A DNA stretch of 64,000 nucleotides, taken from the NCBI RefSeq assembly GCF_030209435.1, contig NZ_JARVRX010000014.1, positions 372,001 to 436,000 of the forward strand. Direction: 5' to 3'. This stretch comes from Mycolicibacterium sp. lyk4-40-TYG-92 (lineage in GTDB: Bacteria > Actinomycetota > Actinomycetes > Mycobacteriales > Mycobacteriaceae). The translations under genes and the position numbers were made by a program. Of this stretch, positions 1 to 10,598 are shown piece by piece. A model generated the notes under the pieces. The model had not been told where the DNA came from, ran no database searches, and saw only the letters and a list, made by a program, of their open reading frames with translations. Positions within the stretch are counted from its first letter, which is position 1. Every line of letters starts with the position of its first letter.

Positions 1-153
1 ATCTTCGACGGCCATCCCGCCCTGACCCGCATCGAGATGCCCGACGACTGGGTGGGCCATCCGCAGCGCAAGGACTACCCGCTCGGCGGAATCCCGGTCG
101 AGTACCACGGTGCGAAAATCCCGCCCCCGGACGAGCGGCGGGCCTACAACTGA
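1..153 (+). CDS. nuoC: NADH-quinone oxidoreductase subunit C (3' end only)
   Basis: The first 50 codons are open and end in TGA at 151-153. The visible C-terminus reads DWVGHPQRKDYPLGG followed by a proline-rich tail, which is the conserved end of the 30-kDa subunit that helps form the peripheral arm of complex I. The stop overlaps the nuoD start (TGATG), as expected for translational coupling in a nuo operon. The gene begins upstream of the window. Confidence 0.95.
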   Translation: MFDGHPALTRIEMPDDWVGHPQRKDYPLGGIPVEYHGAKIPPPDERRAYN

Positions 154-1481
154 TGACTGTCGACAACGAACCCGATGGCCGCGAACGTGTGGTCACCGTC
201 GGCGGTCAGGACTGGGCCGACGTCGTGGCAGCGGCACGTGAGAGCGCGGTCGCCGGCGAGCGCATCGTGGTCAACATGGGGCCCCAGCATCCGTCCACCC
301 ACGGCGTGCTGCGCCTGATCCTGGAGATCGACGGCGAGACCATCACCGAAGCCCGGTGCGGAATCGGCTACCTGCATACCGGAATCGAGAAGAACCTCGA
401 GTACCGCACCTGGACGCAGGGCGTCACGTTCGTGACCCGGATGGACTACCTGTCCCCCTTCTTCAACGAGACGGCGTACTGCCTCGGCGTCGAGAAGCTG
501 CTCGGAGTCACCGACGACATCCCCGAGCGTGCCAGCGTCATCCGCGTGCTGCTCATGGAACTCAACCGCATCTCGTCGCACCTGGTCGCGCTGGCTACCG
601 GCGGTATGGAACTGGGCTCCATGTCGGCCATGTTCTTCGGGTTCCGGGAACGCGAACTGGTGCTGTCGATCTTCGAGACCATCACCGGCCTCCGGATGAA
701 CCACGCGTACATCCGCCCCGGTGGGCTGGCGGCCGACCTGCCCGACGACGCGCTGCCCCAGCTTCGGGAGCTGCTGCAGCTGCTGCCGAAACGGTTGCGC
801 GACATGGAGAACCTGCTCAACGAGAACTACATCTGGAAGGCGCGCACCCAGGGCGTCGGTTACCTGGACCTGACCGGATGCATGGCGCTGGGCATCACCG
901 GCCCGATACTGCGGTCGACGGGGCTGCCGCACGATCTGCGCAAGTCGCAGCCGTACTGCGGGTACGAGTCGTATGACTTCGACGTCATCACCGACGACCA
1001 GTGTGACGCCTACGGCCGCTACATGATTCGCGTCCGCGAGATGCGCGAGTCCATCAAGATCGTCGAGCAGTGTGTGGACCGGTTGGGTCGGTCGGGGCCC
1101 GGGCCGGTGATGATCACCGACAAGAAGCTCGCCTGGCCCGCTGACCTGAAGGTAGGCCCCGACGGCCTGGGCAACTCGAAGGAACACATCGCCAAGATCA
1201 TGGGCTCGTCGATGGAGGCCCTGATCCATCACTTCAAGCTGGTGACCGAGGGCATCCGGGTACCCGCCGGGCAGGTGTACGTCGCCGTCGAATCGCCGCG
1301 CGGCGAGCTGGGCGTGCACATGGTCTCCGATGGCGGCACGCGGCCCTACCGGGTGCATTACCGCGACCCCTCGTTCACGAATCTGCAGGCGGTGTCGGTG
1401 ATGTGCGAGGGATCCATGGTCGCCGACGCCATCGCGGCGGTGGCGTCGATCGATCCGGTGATGGGAGGCGTGGACAGGTGA
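153..1481 (+). CDS. nuoD: NADH-quinone oxidoreductase subunit D
   Basis: This 442-residue protein is the 49-kDa subunit of complex I. With NuoB and NuoC it forms the quinone-reducing module at the base of the peripheral arm. The family signature MGPQHPSTHGVLRL appears near residue 45, and the C-terminal stretch ESPRGELGVHMVSDG is the usual NuoD end. The start ATG overlaps the nuoC stop. The stop overlaps the GTG of nuoE by two bases, so translation is probably coupled. Length matches mycobacterial NuoD (about 440 aa). Confidence 0.97.
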   Translation: MTVDNEPDGRERVVTVGGQDWADVVAAARESAVAGERIVVNMGPQHPSTHGVLRLILEIDGETITEARCGIGYLHTGIEKNLEYRTWTQGVTFVTRMDYLSPFFNETAYCLGVEKLLGVTDDIPERASVIRVLLMELNRISSHLVALATGGMELGSMSAMFFGFRERELVLSIFETITGLRMNHAYIRPGGLAADLPDDALPQLRELLQLLPKRLRDMENLLNENYIWKARTQGVGYLDLTGCMALGITGPILRSTGLPHDLRKSQPYCGYESYDFDVITDDQCDAYGRYMIRVREMRESIKIVEQCVDRLGRSGPGPVMITDKKLAWPADLKVGPDGLGNSKEHIAKIMGSSMEALIHHFKLVTEGIRVPAGQVYVAVESPRGELGVHMVSDGGTRPYRVHYRDPSFTNLQAVSVMCEGSMVADAIAAVASIDPVMGGVDR

Positions 1482-2196
1482 CCGCTATCGAACTGCGTCT
1501 CGGGCCCCGTCCGGACGAGCCCGGCCCACCGATCGGTCAAGGGCCGCAGTCCTATTCGGCCGAAGTGAACGAACGGCTGGCCGCCGATGCCGTAGCGATC
1601 ATCGCCCGCTACCCCAGTGCCCGCTCCGCGCTGCTGCCGCTGCTCCACCTCGTCCAATCCGAGGACGGGTATCTGACGCCCGCCGGAATCTCTTTCTGTG
1701 CAGCGCAATTGGACCTCAGCACCGCCGAGGTCACCGCGGTCGCGACGTTCTACTCCATGTACCGGCGCACCCCGACAGGCGAGTATCTCGTCGGGGTCTG
1801 CACCAACACGCTGTGCGCCATCATGGGCGGCGACGCCATCCTCGAGTCACTGGAGGAACATCTGGGTCTCGGCGCCGGCGAGACCACCGCGGACGGCCGG
1901 GTCACGCTGGAACACATCGAATGCAACGCCGCCTGCGACTACGCACCAGTAGTCATGGTGAACTGGGAGTTCTTCGACAACCAAACCCCCGGTTCCGCAC
2001 GCGATCTCGTCGACTCGTTACGTGCCGGCGAGCCGGTCACGCCGACCCGCGGCGCGACCCTCTGCACCTTCAAGGACACCGCACGCATCCTCGCCGGCTT
2101 TCCTGATGAACGCCCGGGCAGCAACGACGCCGAACCGGGCGCGGCCACCCTGGCCGGGTTGCGCGTGGCGCAGGAGCGCGGGATGGAGGCGCCGCA

Positions 2197-2200
<4 letters not shown>
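1478..2200 (+). CDS. nuoE: NADH-quinone oxidoreductase subunit E
   Basis: This is the 24-kDa thioredoxin-fold subunit of about 240 aa. Its [2Fe-2S] cluster (N1a) is held by CX4C (VCTNTLC, near residues 108-113) and CX3C (CNAAC, near 149-153), both present. I chose the GTG at 1478 because it overlaps the nuoD stop and follows GGGAGG at 1463-1468. An in-frame start further upstream would lie deep inside nuoD. The stop overlaps the ATG of nuoF. NuoE and NuoF form the NADH-oxidising tip of complex I. Confidence 0.96.
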
Positions 2201-3494
<1,294 letters not shown>

Positions 3495-3498
<4 letters not shown>

Positions 3499-5879
3499 CG
3501 GTGACCGAGCCGGCCAAGGACGCGGCTGCGGTCGAGATGGTGACACTGACCATCGACGACCAGCAGATCAGCGTGCCCAAGGGCACGTTGGTGATTCGCG
3601 CAGCCGAGCTCATCGGGGTCCAGATTCCCCGGTTCTGCGATCACCCCCTGCTGGACCCGGTGGGCGCCTGCCGGCAGTGCCTCGTCGAGGTGGAGGGCCA
3701 GCGGAAACCGTTGGCGTCGTGCACCACCACGGTCACCCCGGACATGGTCGTGCGTACCCAAGTGACATCGGCGGCCGCCGACAAGGCCCAGCACGGCGTG
3801 ATGGAACTGCTGCTGATCAACCATCCGCTGGACTGCCCCGTGTGCGACAAGGGCGGCGAATGCCCGCTGCAGAACCAGGCGATGTCCAACGGCCGCAGCG
3901 ATTCTCGCTTCGATGACGTCAAGCGCACCTATCCCAAGCCCATCAACCTGTCGGCGCAGGTCCTGCTCGACCGGGAACGCTGCGTGCTGTGCGCGCGCTG
4001 CACGCGGTTCTCGAATCAGGTTGCCGGCGACCCGTTCATCGAACTTCTGGAACGCGGCGCACTGCAGCAGGTCGGGATCGGCAACGACGCGCCGTTCGAC
4101 TCGTACTTCTCCGGCAACACCGTGCAGATCTGTCCCGTCGGCGCCCTGACCGGGACCGCGTACCGGTTCCGGGCCCGGCCATTTGATCTGGTCTCCTCCC
4201 CCAGCGTCTGCGAACACTGCGCCTCGGGCTGTGCGCAGCGCACCGATCACCGACGCGGAACGGTATTGCGCCGACTGGCGGGTGACGATCCCGAGGTCAA
4301 CGAGGAGTGGAACTGCGACAAGGGCCGCTGGGCCTTCACCTACGCGACGCAGGGTGACCGGATCACCACGCCCTTGATCCGCGAGGCGGACGGCACCCAG
4401 CGCCCGGCATCCTGGCCCGAGGCCGTCGCCGTCGCGGTGCGCGGTTTGTCGGGGGCGGGCGCCCGGACCGGCGTGCTCGTCGGCGGGCGACTCACCACCG
4501 AAGACGCCTACGCGTACGCGAAGTACGCGCGGATAGTGCTGGGCACCAACGACATCGACTTCCGCAACCGGGTACACAGCGCTGAGGAGGCCCAGTTCCT
4601 GGCGGCCACCGTCGCGGGCCGGCCGATGCAAGTGACGTACGCCGACCTGGAAAAGGCGCCCGTGGTGCTGCTCGTCGCGTTCGAGCCGGAAGACGAATCA
4701 CCGATCGTCTATCTGCGGCTGCGCAAGGCCTTCCGCAAGCACGGCCTGAAAGTCGTTGCGGTGGCGCCGTTCGCGAGCCGGGGTCTGGAGAACATGGGTG
4801 GCACGCTGATCTCGGCCGCACCCGGCCGCGAACCCCGCGCTCTCGACGCCATCGAGGTACTGCCGCCCGGCTCGGTCATCCTCACCGGTGAGCGGCTGGC
4901 CGGTGTGCCAGGCGGGTTCTCGGCGGTGGCCCGGCTGGCCGAACGCACGGGCGCAAGCGTCGGTTGGGTCCCGCGGCGGGCCGGCGAGCGCGGTGCGCTG
5001 GAAGCCGGCGCGGCCCCGAATCTGTTGCCCGGCGGCCGTCTCGTGACCGACCTGCCATCACGCACCGAAGTTGCCGTCGCCTGGCACGTCGACGAACTGC
5101 CCGACGCACCGGGCCGCGACACCACCGCGATCCTCGCCGCCGCAGCGGACGGTGACCTCGATGCTGTCCTGGTCGCCGGTGTCGAGCTGGCCGATCTACC
5201 CGAGCCGGAACTGGCCCGGCAGTCACTCGGTGCCGCGAAGTTCGTGGTGAGCATGGAGGTACGCCGCAGCGCCGTCACCGATCTCGCGCACGTGGTGTTC
5301 CCGGTCGCACCCGTGGTCGAGAAGGCCGGTAGTTTCGTGAACTGGGAAGGGCGCCAACGCACATTCGGCGCGGCGCTGCCGCCCGCCACGCGGGCGGACA
5401 TGGGGGTACTGGCCGCGCTCGCCGACGAGCACTGCATCGATCTGGGTCTGCGCGATGTCGCGGCGGTGCGCAACGAGATGACCCGACTCGGGTGCTGGAC
5501 CGGGCCACGGCCCGCCGCACCGGAGTTCACCGCGCCCCCGAACCCGGTGCCGGGACCTGGGCAGGCGGTCCTCGCCGGCTGGCGGATGCTGTTGGACGCC
5601 GGCAGGCTGCAGGACGGCGAGCCGCATCTGGCCGCCACGGCGCGGCCGGCGGTGGCCCGGCTGTCGGCCGACACGGCCGCGAGCGTCGGCGCGGCCGAGA
5701 CCGTCACGGTCAGCACCGATCGCGGCAGCCTCACCCTGCCGCTCGAGATCACCGACATGCCGACCGGTGTGGTGTGGCTGCCGCTGAACTCGCCGGGGTC
5801 GACGGTCCATGCCACGCTCGGTGTCGCCCCCGGCGCGGTCGTCTCGATCAGCGGGGTCAGTGACGGGACGAGGTCATGA
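3495..5879 (+). CDS. nuoG: NADH-quinone oxidoreductase subunit G
   Basis: This 794-aa subunit is the main iron-sulfur relay of the peripheral arm. The N-terminus has a plant-type [2Fe-2S] domain (GACRQC followed by a later Cys), then the His/Cys cluster segment LDCPVCDKGGECPLQ, then ERCVLCARCTRF for another [4Fe-4S] cluster. A further CEHCASGC motif begins the molybdopterin-oxidoreductase-like domain. The ATG at 3495 overlaps the nuoF stop; the in-frame region upstream of it lies within nuoF and is not used. The C-terminal third is less conserved and alanine-rich, which is normal for actinobacteria. Confidence 0.96.
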
Positions 5880-7105
5880 ACTACCCCGACCTGTCGTCCT
5901 TCGGCCTCGACCCGTGGTGGCTGGTTCTCGCCAAAGCCCTTGGCATTTTCGTCTTCCTGGTGCTGACGGTGCTCGTCGCCATCCTGCTCGAGCGCAGAGT
6001 GCTCAGCTGGATGCAGATGCGCATCGGGCCGAACCGGGTGGGGCCGTTCGGGTTACTGCAGAGCCTCGCCGACGGCATCAAGCTCGCGCTGAAGGAAGGG
6101 CTCGTCCCGGCCGGGGTGGACAAGCCGATCTACCTGCTGGCGCCGATCATCTCGGTGATCCCGGCGATCATGGCGTTCGCCGTGATCCCGATGGGACCGC
6201 TCGTCCATGTCTTCGGGCACGAGACGCCGCTGCAGCTGACCGACCTGCCGGTCGCGGTGTTGTACGTCCTCGCGGTCACGTCGATCGGGGTCTACGGAAT
6301 CGTGTTGGCGGGCTGGGCTTCCGGCTCGACCTATCCCCTGCTCGGCGGCCTGCGGTCCAGCGCACAGGTCATCTCGTACGAGATCGCCATGGCACTGTCG
6401 TTCGCCGCGGTATTCCTGTACGCGGGCACCATGTCGACGTCGCAGATCGTCGCATCACAACAGGGCCGCTGGTACGTCTTCCTGCTGCTGCCGTCGTTCC
6501 TGATCTACGTGGTCTCGATGGTCGGCGAAACGAACCGGGCACCTTTCGACCTGCCCGAAGCCGAGGGCGAGCTGGTCGGCGGTTTCCACACCGAGTACTC
6601 GTCCCTGAAGTTCGCGATGTTCATGCTCGCGGAGTACGTCAACATGACGACGGTCTCCGCACTGGCCACCACCCTGTTCCTCGGTGGCTGGCAGGCGCCC
6701 TGGCCGCTGAGCCTCATTCCTGGAGCCAACACCGGCTGGTGGCCGCTGCTGTGGTTCGTCGGCAAGGTGTGGGCGTTCCTGTTCCTGTTCATGTGGCTCC
6801 GTGCCACGCTCCCCCGCCTGCGCTACGACCAGTTCATGGCGTTGGGCTGGAAGGTGCTCATCCCGATCTCGCTGGCGTGGATCATGCTCGTCAGCATCGT
6901 GCGGACGCTGCGCCTGCAGGGATACGACAGCTGGCCCGTGGTACTCGCGTTCGCCGCCGCCATCGCGATGGCCGCCATGGCCGGTGCGCTGTGGAACACT
7001 CTGCGGCGCAAGTCAGCTCACACTCCGGCACCGGCTGTCGAACCCCAGCCCGGCGCATTCCCGGTGCCGCCCATCCCGGCCAAGGAGGTACATCATGCCC
7101 GGTAG
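5876..7105 (+). CDS. nuoH: NADH-quinone oxidoreductase subunit H
   Basis: This polytopic membrane subunit (409 aa, about eight membrane segments) forms the entry of the quinone channel. The diagnostic loop GPNRVGPFGLLQSLADGIKL follows the first helix, and NRAPFDLPEAEGELVGGFHTEY gives the conserved acidic loop (here split by me for reading: NRAPFDLPEAE then GELVGG). The last 40 residues form a charged cytosolic tail that extends past the usual family end. The gene overlaps nuoG by four bases, and its 3' end overlaps nuoI by 11 bases, so the nuoI ribosome site lies inside nuoH. Confidence 0.97.
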   Translation: MNYPDLSSFGLDPWWLVLAKALGIFVFLVLTVLVAILLERRVLSWMQMRIGPNRVGPFGLLQSLADGIKLALKEGLVPAGVDKPIYLLAPIISVIPAIMAFAVIPMGPLVHVFGHETPLQLTDLPVAVLYVLAVTSIGVYGIVLAGWASGSTYPLLGGLRSSAQVISYEIAMALSFAAVFLYAGTMSTSQIVASQQGRWYVFLLLPSFLIYVVSMVGETNRAPFDLPEAEGELVGGFHTEYSSLKFAMFMLAEYVNMTTVSALATTLFLGGWQAPWPLSLIPGANTGWWPLLWFVGKVWAFLFLFMWLRATLPRLRYDQFMALGWKVLIPISLAWIMLVSIVRTLRLQGYDSWPVVLAFAAAIAMAAMAGALWNTLRRKSAHTPAPAVEPQPGAFPVPPIPAKEVHHAR

Positions 7106-7697
7106 GCCCAAATTCATCGATGCCATCGCGGGCTTCGGAGTCACCTTCGGGACCATGTTCAAGAAGCCGGTCACCGAACAGTATCCCGAGGAGCCCGGCC
7201 CGGTGGCTCCGCGCTATCACGGCCGGCATCAGCTCAACCGCTACGACGACGGCCTCGAGAAGTGCATCGGCTGCGAGCTGTGCGCATGGGCCTGCCCCGC
7301 GGACGCGATCTTCGTCGAGGGCGCGGACAACACGGATGGGACGAGCGAAGCGACGGGGGAAATAACACAGTCACAACGGTTTTCCCCCGGCGAGCGGTAC
7401 GGCCGGGTGTACCAGATCAACTATCTGCGGTGTATCGGCTGCGGCCTGTGCATCGAGGCCTGCCCGACCCGGGCGCTGACCATGACCAACGACTACGAGA
7501 TGGCCGACGACAACCGGTCCGACCTGATCTACGGCAAGGACAAGCTCCTGGCCCCGCTGAAACCCGACATGACCGCGCCACCCCACGCGATGGCCGAGGG
7601 CAGCACCGACGAGGACTACTACCGCGGCAACATCACGGCTTCGGGCCTTTCGCGGCCCGCCGCGGACGGCCTGACGCGGCGCGAGGCGGCCAAGTGA
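7095..7697 (+). CDS. nuoI: NADH-quinone oxidoreductase subunit I (2x[4Fe-4S])
   Basis: This is the 200-aa ferredoxin-like subunit carrying clusters N6a and N6b. The two motifs are CIGCELCAWACP near residue 57 and CIGCGLCIEACP near residue 113. The ATG at 7095 follows AAGGAGGT at 7082-7089, one of the strongest ribosome sites in this operon. Between the two motifs is an acidic, Ser/Thr-rich insertion of about 20 residues (GADNTDGTSEATGE region), longer than in enterobacterial NuoI. The gene couples to nuoJ through a GTGA overlap. Confidence 0.97.
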   Translation: MPGRPKFIDAIAGFGVTFGTMFKKPVTEQYPEEPGPVAPRYHGRHQLNRYDDGLEKCIGCELCAWACPADAIFVEGADNTDGTSEATGEITQSQRFSPGERYGRVYQINYLRCIGCGLCIEACPTRALTMTNDYEMADDNRSDLIYGKDKLLAPLKPDMTAPPHAMAEGSTDEDYYRGNITASGLSRPAADGLTRREAAK

Positions 7698-8416
7698 CCG
7701 GAGAGGCGGTGACGTTCTGGGTGCTCGGTACCGTGTCGGTGCTCGGCGCCGTCGCCATGGTTGCCGCACCCAAGGCGGTGTACTCGGCAATGTTCCTGGC
7801 CAGCACCATGATCAGCCTGGCGATGCTCTACATCGCCCAGGACGCGGTGTTCCTCGGCGTCGTGCAGGTGGTGGTCTACACCGGCGCGGTCATGATGTTG
7901 TTCCTGTTCGTCCTCATGCTCATCGGTGTCGATTCTGCGGACTCGCTCATCGAAACCATTCGGGGACAACGCGTTGCCGCCGTCGTGGCCGGCGTCGGAT
8001 TCGGCATCGCGGTGATCGCCGGTATCGGCAGCCTCGGCGCCAACTACAGCGCAGGATCGGTTGGCCTGGAGCACGCGAACCGGGCCGGCAATGTCCAAGG
8101 CCTGGCGGTGCTGATCTTCACCCGCTACCTTTGGGCCTTCGAGACCACCAGCGCCCTGCTCATCACCGCGGCGCTGGGCGCCATGGTGCTGACCCACCGC
8201 GAACGGTTCGAGCACCGAAAGACCCAGCGCGAGCTCGCAATCGAGCGGTTCGCCGCCGGCGGACATCCGACACCGCGACCCAACCCCGGGGTGTACGCGC
8301 GGCACAACGCCGTCGACATCCTGGCCAGGCTCCCCGACGGCTCGGACGCCGACATGTCCGTCAGCGCCGTCCTGCCCCGGCGCAGTGTGTCGATGAACGA
8401 TGGGAACGCCTCATGA
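7694..8416 (+). CDS. nuoJ: NADH-quinone oxidoreductase subunit J
   Basis: This 240-aa membrane subunit has five predicted helices, followed by a cytosolic tail of about 70 residues typical of mycobacterial NuoJ. The conserved stretch VQVVVYTGAVMMLFLFV marks the helix with the pi-bulge that couples quinone chemistry to proton pumping in complex I. I chose the GTG at 7694 because it overlaps the nuoI stop; the open frame before it lies inside nuoI. The stop overlaps the nuoK ATG. Confidence 0.96.
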   Translation: MTGEAVTFWVLGTVSVLGAVAMVAAPKAVYSAMFLASTMISLAMLYIAQDAVFLGVVQVVVYTGAVMMLFLFVLMLIGVDSADSLIETIRGQRVAAVVAGVGFGIAVIAGIGSLGANYSAGSVGLEHANRAGNVQGLAVLIFTRYLWAFETTSALLITAALGAMVLTHRERFEHRKTQRELAIERFAAGGHPTPRPNPGVYARHNAVDILARLPDGSDADMSVSAVLPRRSVSMNDGNAS

Positions 8417-8712
8417 ACCCCGCCAATTATCTGTATCTCTCGGCGCTGCTGTTCACCATCGGCGCGGCCGGTGTGCTGCTGCGCCGCAACGCCATCGTCA
8501 TGTTCATGTGCGTCGAATTGATGCTCAACGCCGCCAATCTGGCGTTCGTCACGTTCTCCCGGATGCACGGCGAACTCGATGGCCAGGTGGTGGCGTTCTT
8601 CACCATGGTGGTGGCCGCATGTGAGGTGGTGGTGGGACTGGCGATCATCATGACCATCTTCCGTTCCCGACGGTCGGCGTCAGTGGACGCCGCGAGCCTG
8701 CTGAAGCAGTGA
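8413..8712 (+). CDS. nuoK: NADH-quinone oxidoreductase subunit K
   Basis: A 99-aa protein with three membrane helices, the usual NuoK size. It shows the conserved ELMLNAANLAFV segment with the buried Glu used in proton transfer, and VVAACEVVVGLAI with the second one. The ATG at 8413 overlaps the nuoJ stop. Confidence 0.97.
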   Translation: MNPANYLYLSALLFTIGAAGVLLRRNAIVMFMCVELMLNAANLAFVTFSRMHGELDGQVVAFFTMVVAACEVVVGLAIIMTIFRSRRSASVDAASLLKQ

Positions 8713-8714
8713 CC

Positions 8715-10598
8715 ATGACGACATCCGTGTGGCTTCTGATCGCGCTGCCCCTCGCCGGCGCGGCGATCCTGCTGCTCGGCGGCAAGGCCACCGACGCCTG
8801 GGGTCATCTCCTCGGCTGCGCCACGGTGGTCGGCGCCTTCCTTGCCGCCGCGACCCAGTTCGTGGCAATGTCGGGGCGCGACAACGACTCCCGGCTGGTG
8901 CACGAGACGTTGTTCTCCTGGGTTCCGGTCGCCCAACTCCAGGTCGATTTCGGATTACGCATGGACCAACTGTCGGTGTGTTTCGTCCTGCTCATCACCG
9001 GCGTCGGCGCACTGATCCACATCTATTCGATCGGCTACATGGCGCATGACCCGGCCCGGCGCCGCTTTTTCGCCTACCTCAACCTGTTCGTCGCGGCCAT
9101 GCTGCTGCTGGTCCTGGCCGACAACTACCTCGGTCTGTACGTCGGCTGGGAAGGCGTCGGCCTGGCGTCGTACCTGCTGATCGGGTTCTGGTCGCACAAG
9201 CCGTCGGCAGCGACGGCCGCGAAGAAGGCGTTCGTCGTCAACCGCGTCGGTGACATCGGACTGGCGCTGGCCCTGGCGGCGATGTTCGCCCACACCGGAA
9301 CCCTCTCGTACACGGGTGTTTTCGCACAGGCACCGCATCTCGCCGCGGCGACCACCACGCTCATCGGGCTGCTGTTGCTGCTGGCGGCGTGCGGCAAGTC
9401 GGCTCAGGTACCGCTGCAGTCCTGGCTCGGGGACGCGATGGAGGGTCCGACACCGGTGTCGGCGCTGATCCACGCGGCCACCATGGTCACCGCCGGTGTG
9501 TACCTGGTGGTGCGGTCGGCCCCGGTCTTCAACCAATCCGCGGACGCCCGGCTGGCGGTCGCGGTCGTCGGGGCGGTCACGCTGTTGTTCGGCGCGGTGA
9601 TCGGCTGCGCCAAGGATGACATCAAGAAGGCCCTCGCGGCGTCGACGATGAGCCAGATCGGCTACATGATGCTGGCCGCAGGTTTGGGCCCGACGGGATA
9701 TGCGCTCGCGATCCTGCATCTGTTGGCGCACGGTTTCTTCAAGGCCGGTCTGTTCCTCGGTGCCGGTTCGGTGATGCACGCCATGGACGACGAGACCGAC
9801 ATGCGCCGCTACGGCGGACTGCGCACCGCCATGCCCGTCACGTTCGCCACGTTCGGCATGGGTTATCTCGCGATCATCGGTATCCCGCCGCTGTCCGGGT
9901 TCTTCTCGAAAGACCCCATCATCGAGACCGCGTTCGCGGCCGGGGGCGCCAGAGGCCTGCTGTTCGGCGGCGCGGCCCTGCTGGGCGCGGGCATCACCGC
10001 GTTCTACATGACCCGCGTGATGCTGATGACGTTCTTCGGGGAAAAGCGTTGGCGCGCAGAGGCACATCCCCACGAGTCGCCTTCGGTCATGGGCTGGCCG
10101 ATGGTGGTGCTGGCCGCCGGGTCGATCGGTGCCGGCGCCATGCTTGCCGTCGGCGGGAGGTTGGAGCACTGGCTCGAACCGATCGTCGGCTACGAAGAGC
10201 CCGAGCACGCCATCCCCGCGTGGCTGCTCACCGTCGTCACGCTCGCGGTTGTCGGTGTCGGTGTCGCGATCGCCTACCGGATGTATGCGCGCCAACCGGT
10301 TCCGATCAGCGCGCCCGTCGACGTCTCCGGGCTCACGGTCGCCGCGCGCAACGACTTGTACGGCGACGCGTTCAACGAGCGGGCACTGATGGCGCCGGGC
10401 CGGCGGCTCACCAAAGACCTGGTCGACTTCGACGACGTCGCCGTGGACGGCGTCACGCGCGAACTCGCCGCGCTGGTCCGCAACGGGTCGCAGGACCTTC
10501 GACGCTGGCAGAACGGGTTCGCCCGGTCCTATGCGCTGTCCATGTTGGCCGGAGCGGCATTGATTGCGGCCGCCATTCTCACGGTGAGGGTGTGGTGA
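8715..10598 (+). CDS. nuoL: NADH-quinone oxidoreductase subunit L (antiporter-like)
   Basis: This 627-aa antiporter-like subunit is at the far end of the membrane arm. Motifs include YVGWEGVGLASYLLIGFW, GDAMEGPTPVSALIHAATMV and the lysine-bearing helices of the Mrp-type family. The long lateral helix is expected in the C-terminal third. A GTG at 8709 overlaps the nuoK stop, but I prefer ATG 8715 because the N-terminus then reads MTTSVWLL, matching the start I recall for M. tuberculosis NuoL. Confidence 0.96.
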   Translation: MTTSVWLLIALPLAGAAILLLGGKATDAWGHLLGCATVVGAFLAAATQFVAMSGRDNDSRLVHETLFSWVPVAQLQVDFGLRMDQLSVCFVLLITGVGALIHIYSIGYMAHDPARRRFFAYLNLFVAAMLLLVLADNYLGLYVGWEGVGLASYLLIGFWSHKPSAATAAKKAFVVNRVGDIGLALALAAMFAHTGTLSYTGVFAQAPHLAAATTTLIGLLLLLAACGKSAQVPLQSWLGDAMEGPTPVSALIHAATMVTAGVYLVVRSAPVFNQSADARLAVAVVGAVTLLFGAVIGCAKDDIKKALAASTMSQIGYMMLAAGLGPTGYALAILHLLAHGFFKAGLFLGAGSVMHAMDDETDMRRYGGLRTAMPVTFATFGMGYLAIIGIPPLSGFFSKDPIIETAFAAGGARGLLFGGAALLGAGITAFYMTRVMLMTFFGEKRWRAEAHPHESPSVMGWPMVVLAAGSIGAGAMLAVGGRLEHWLEPIVGYEEPEHAIPAWLLTVVTLAVVGVGVAIAYRMYARQPVPISAPVDVSGLTVAARNDLYGDAFNERALMAPGRRLTKDLVDFDDVAVDGVTRELAALVRNGSQDLRRWQNGFARSYALSMLAGAALIAAAILTVRVW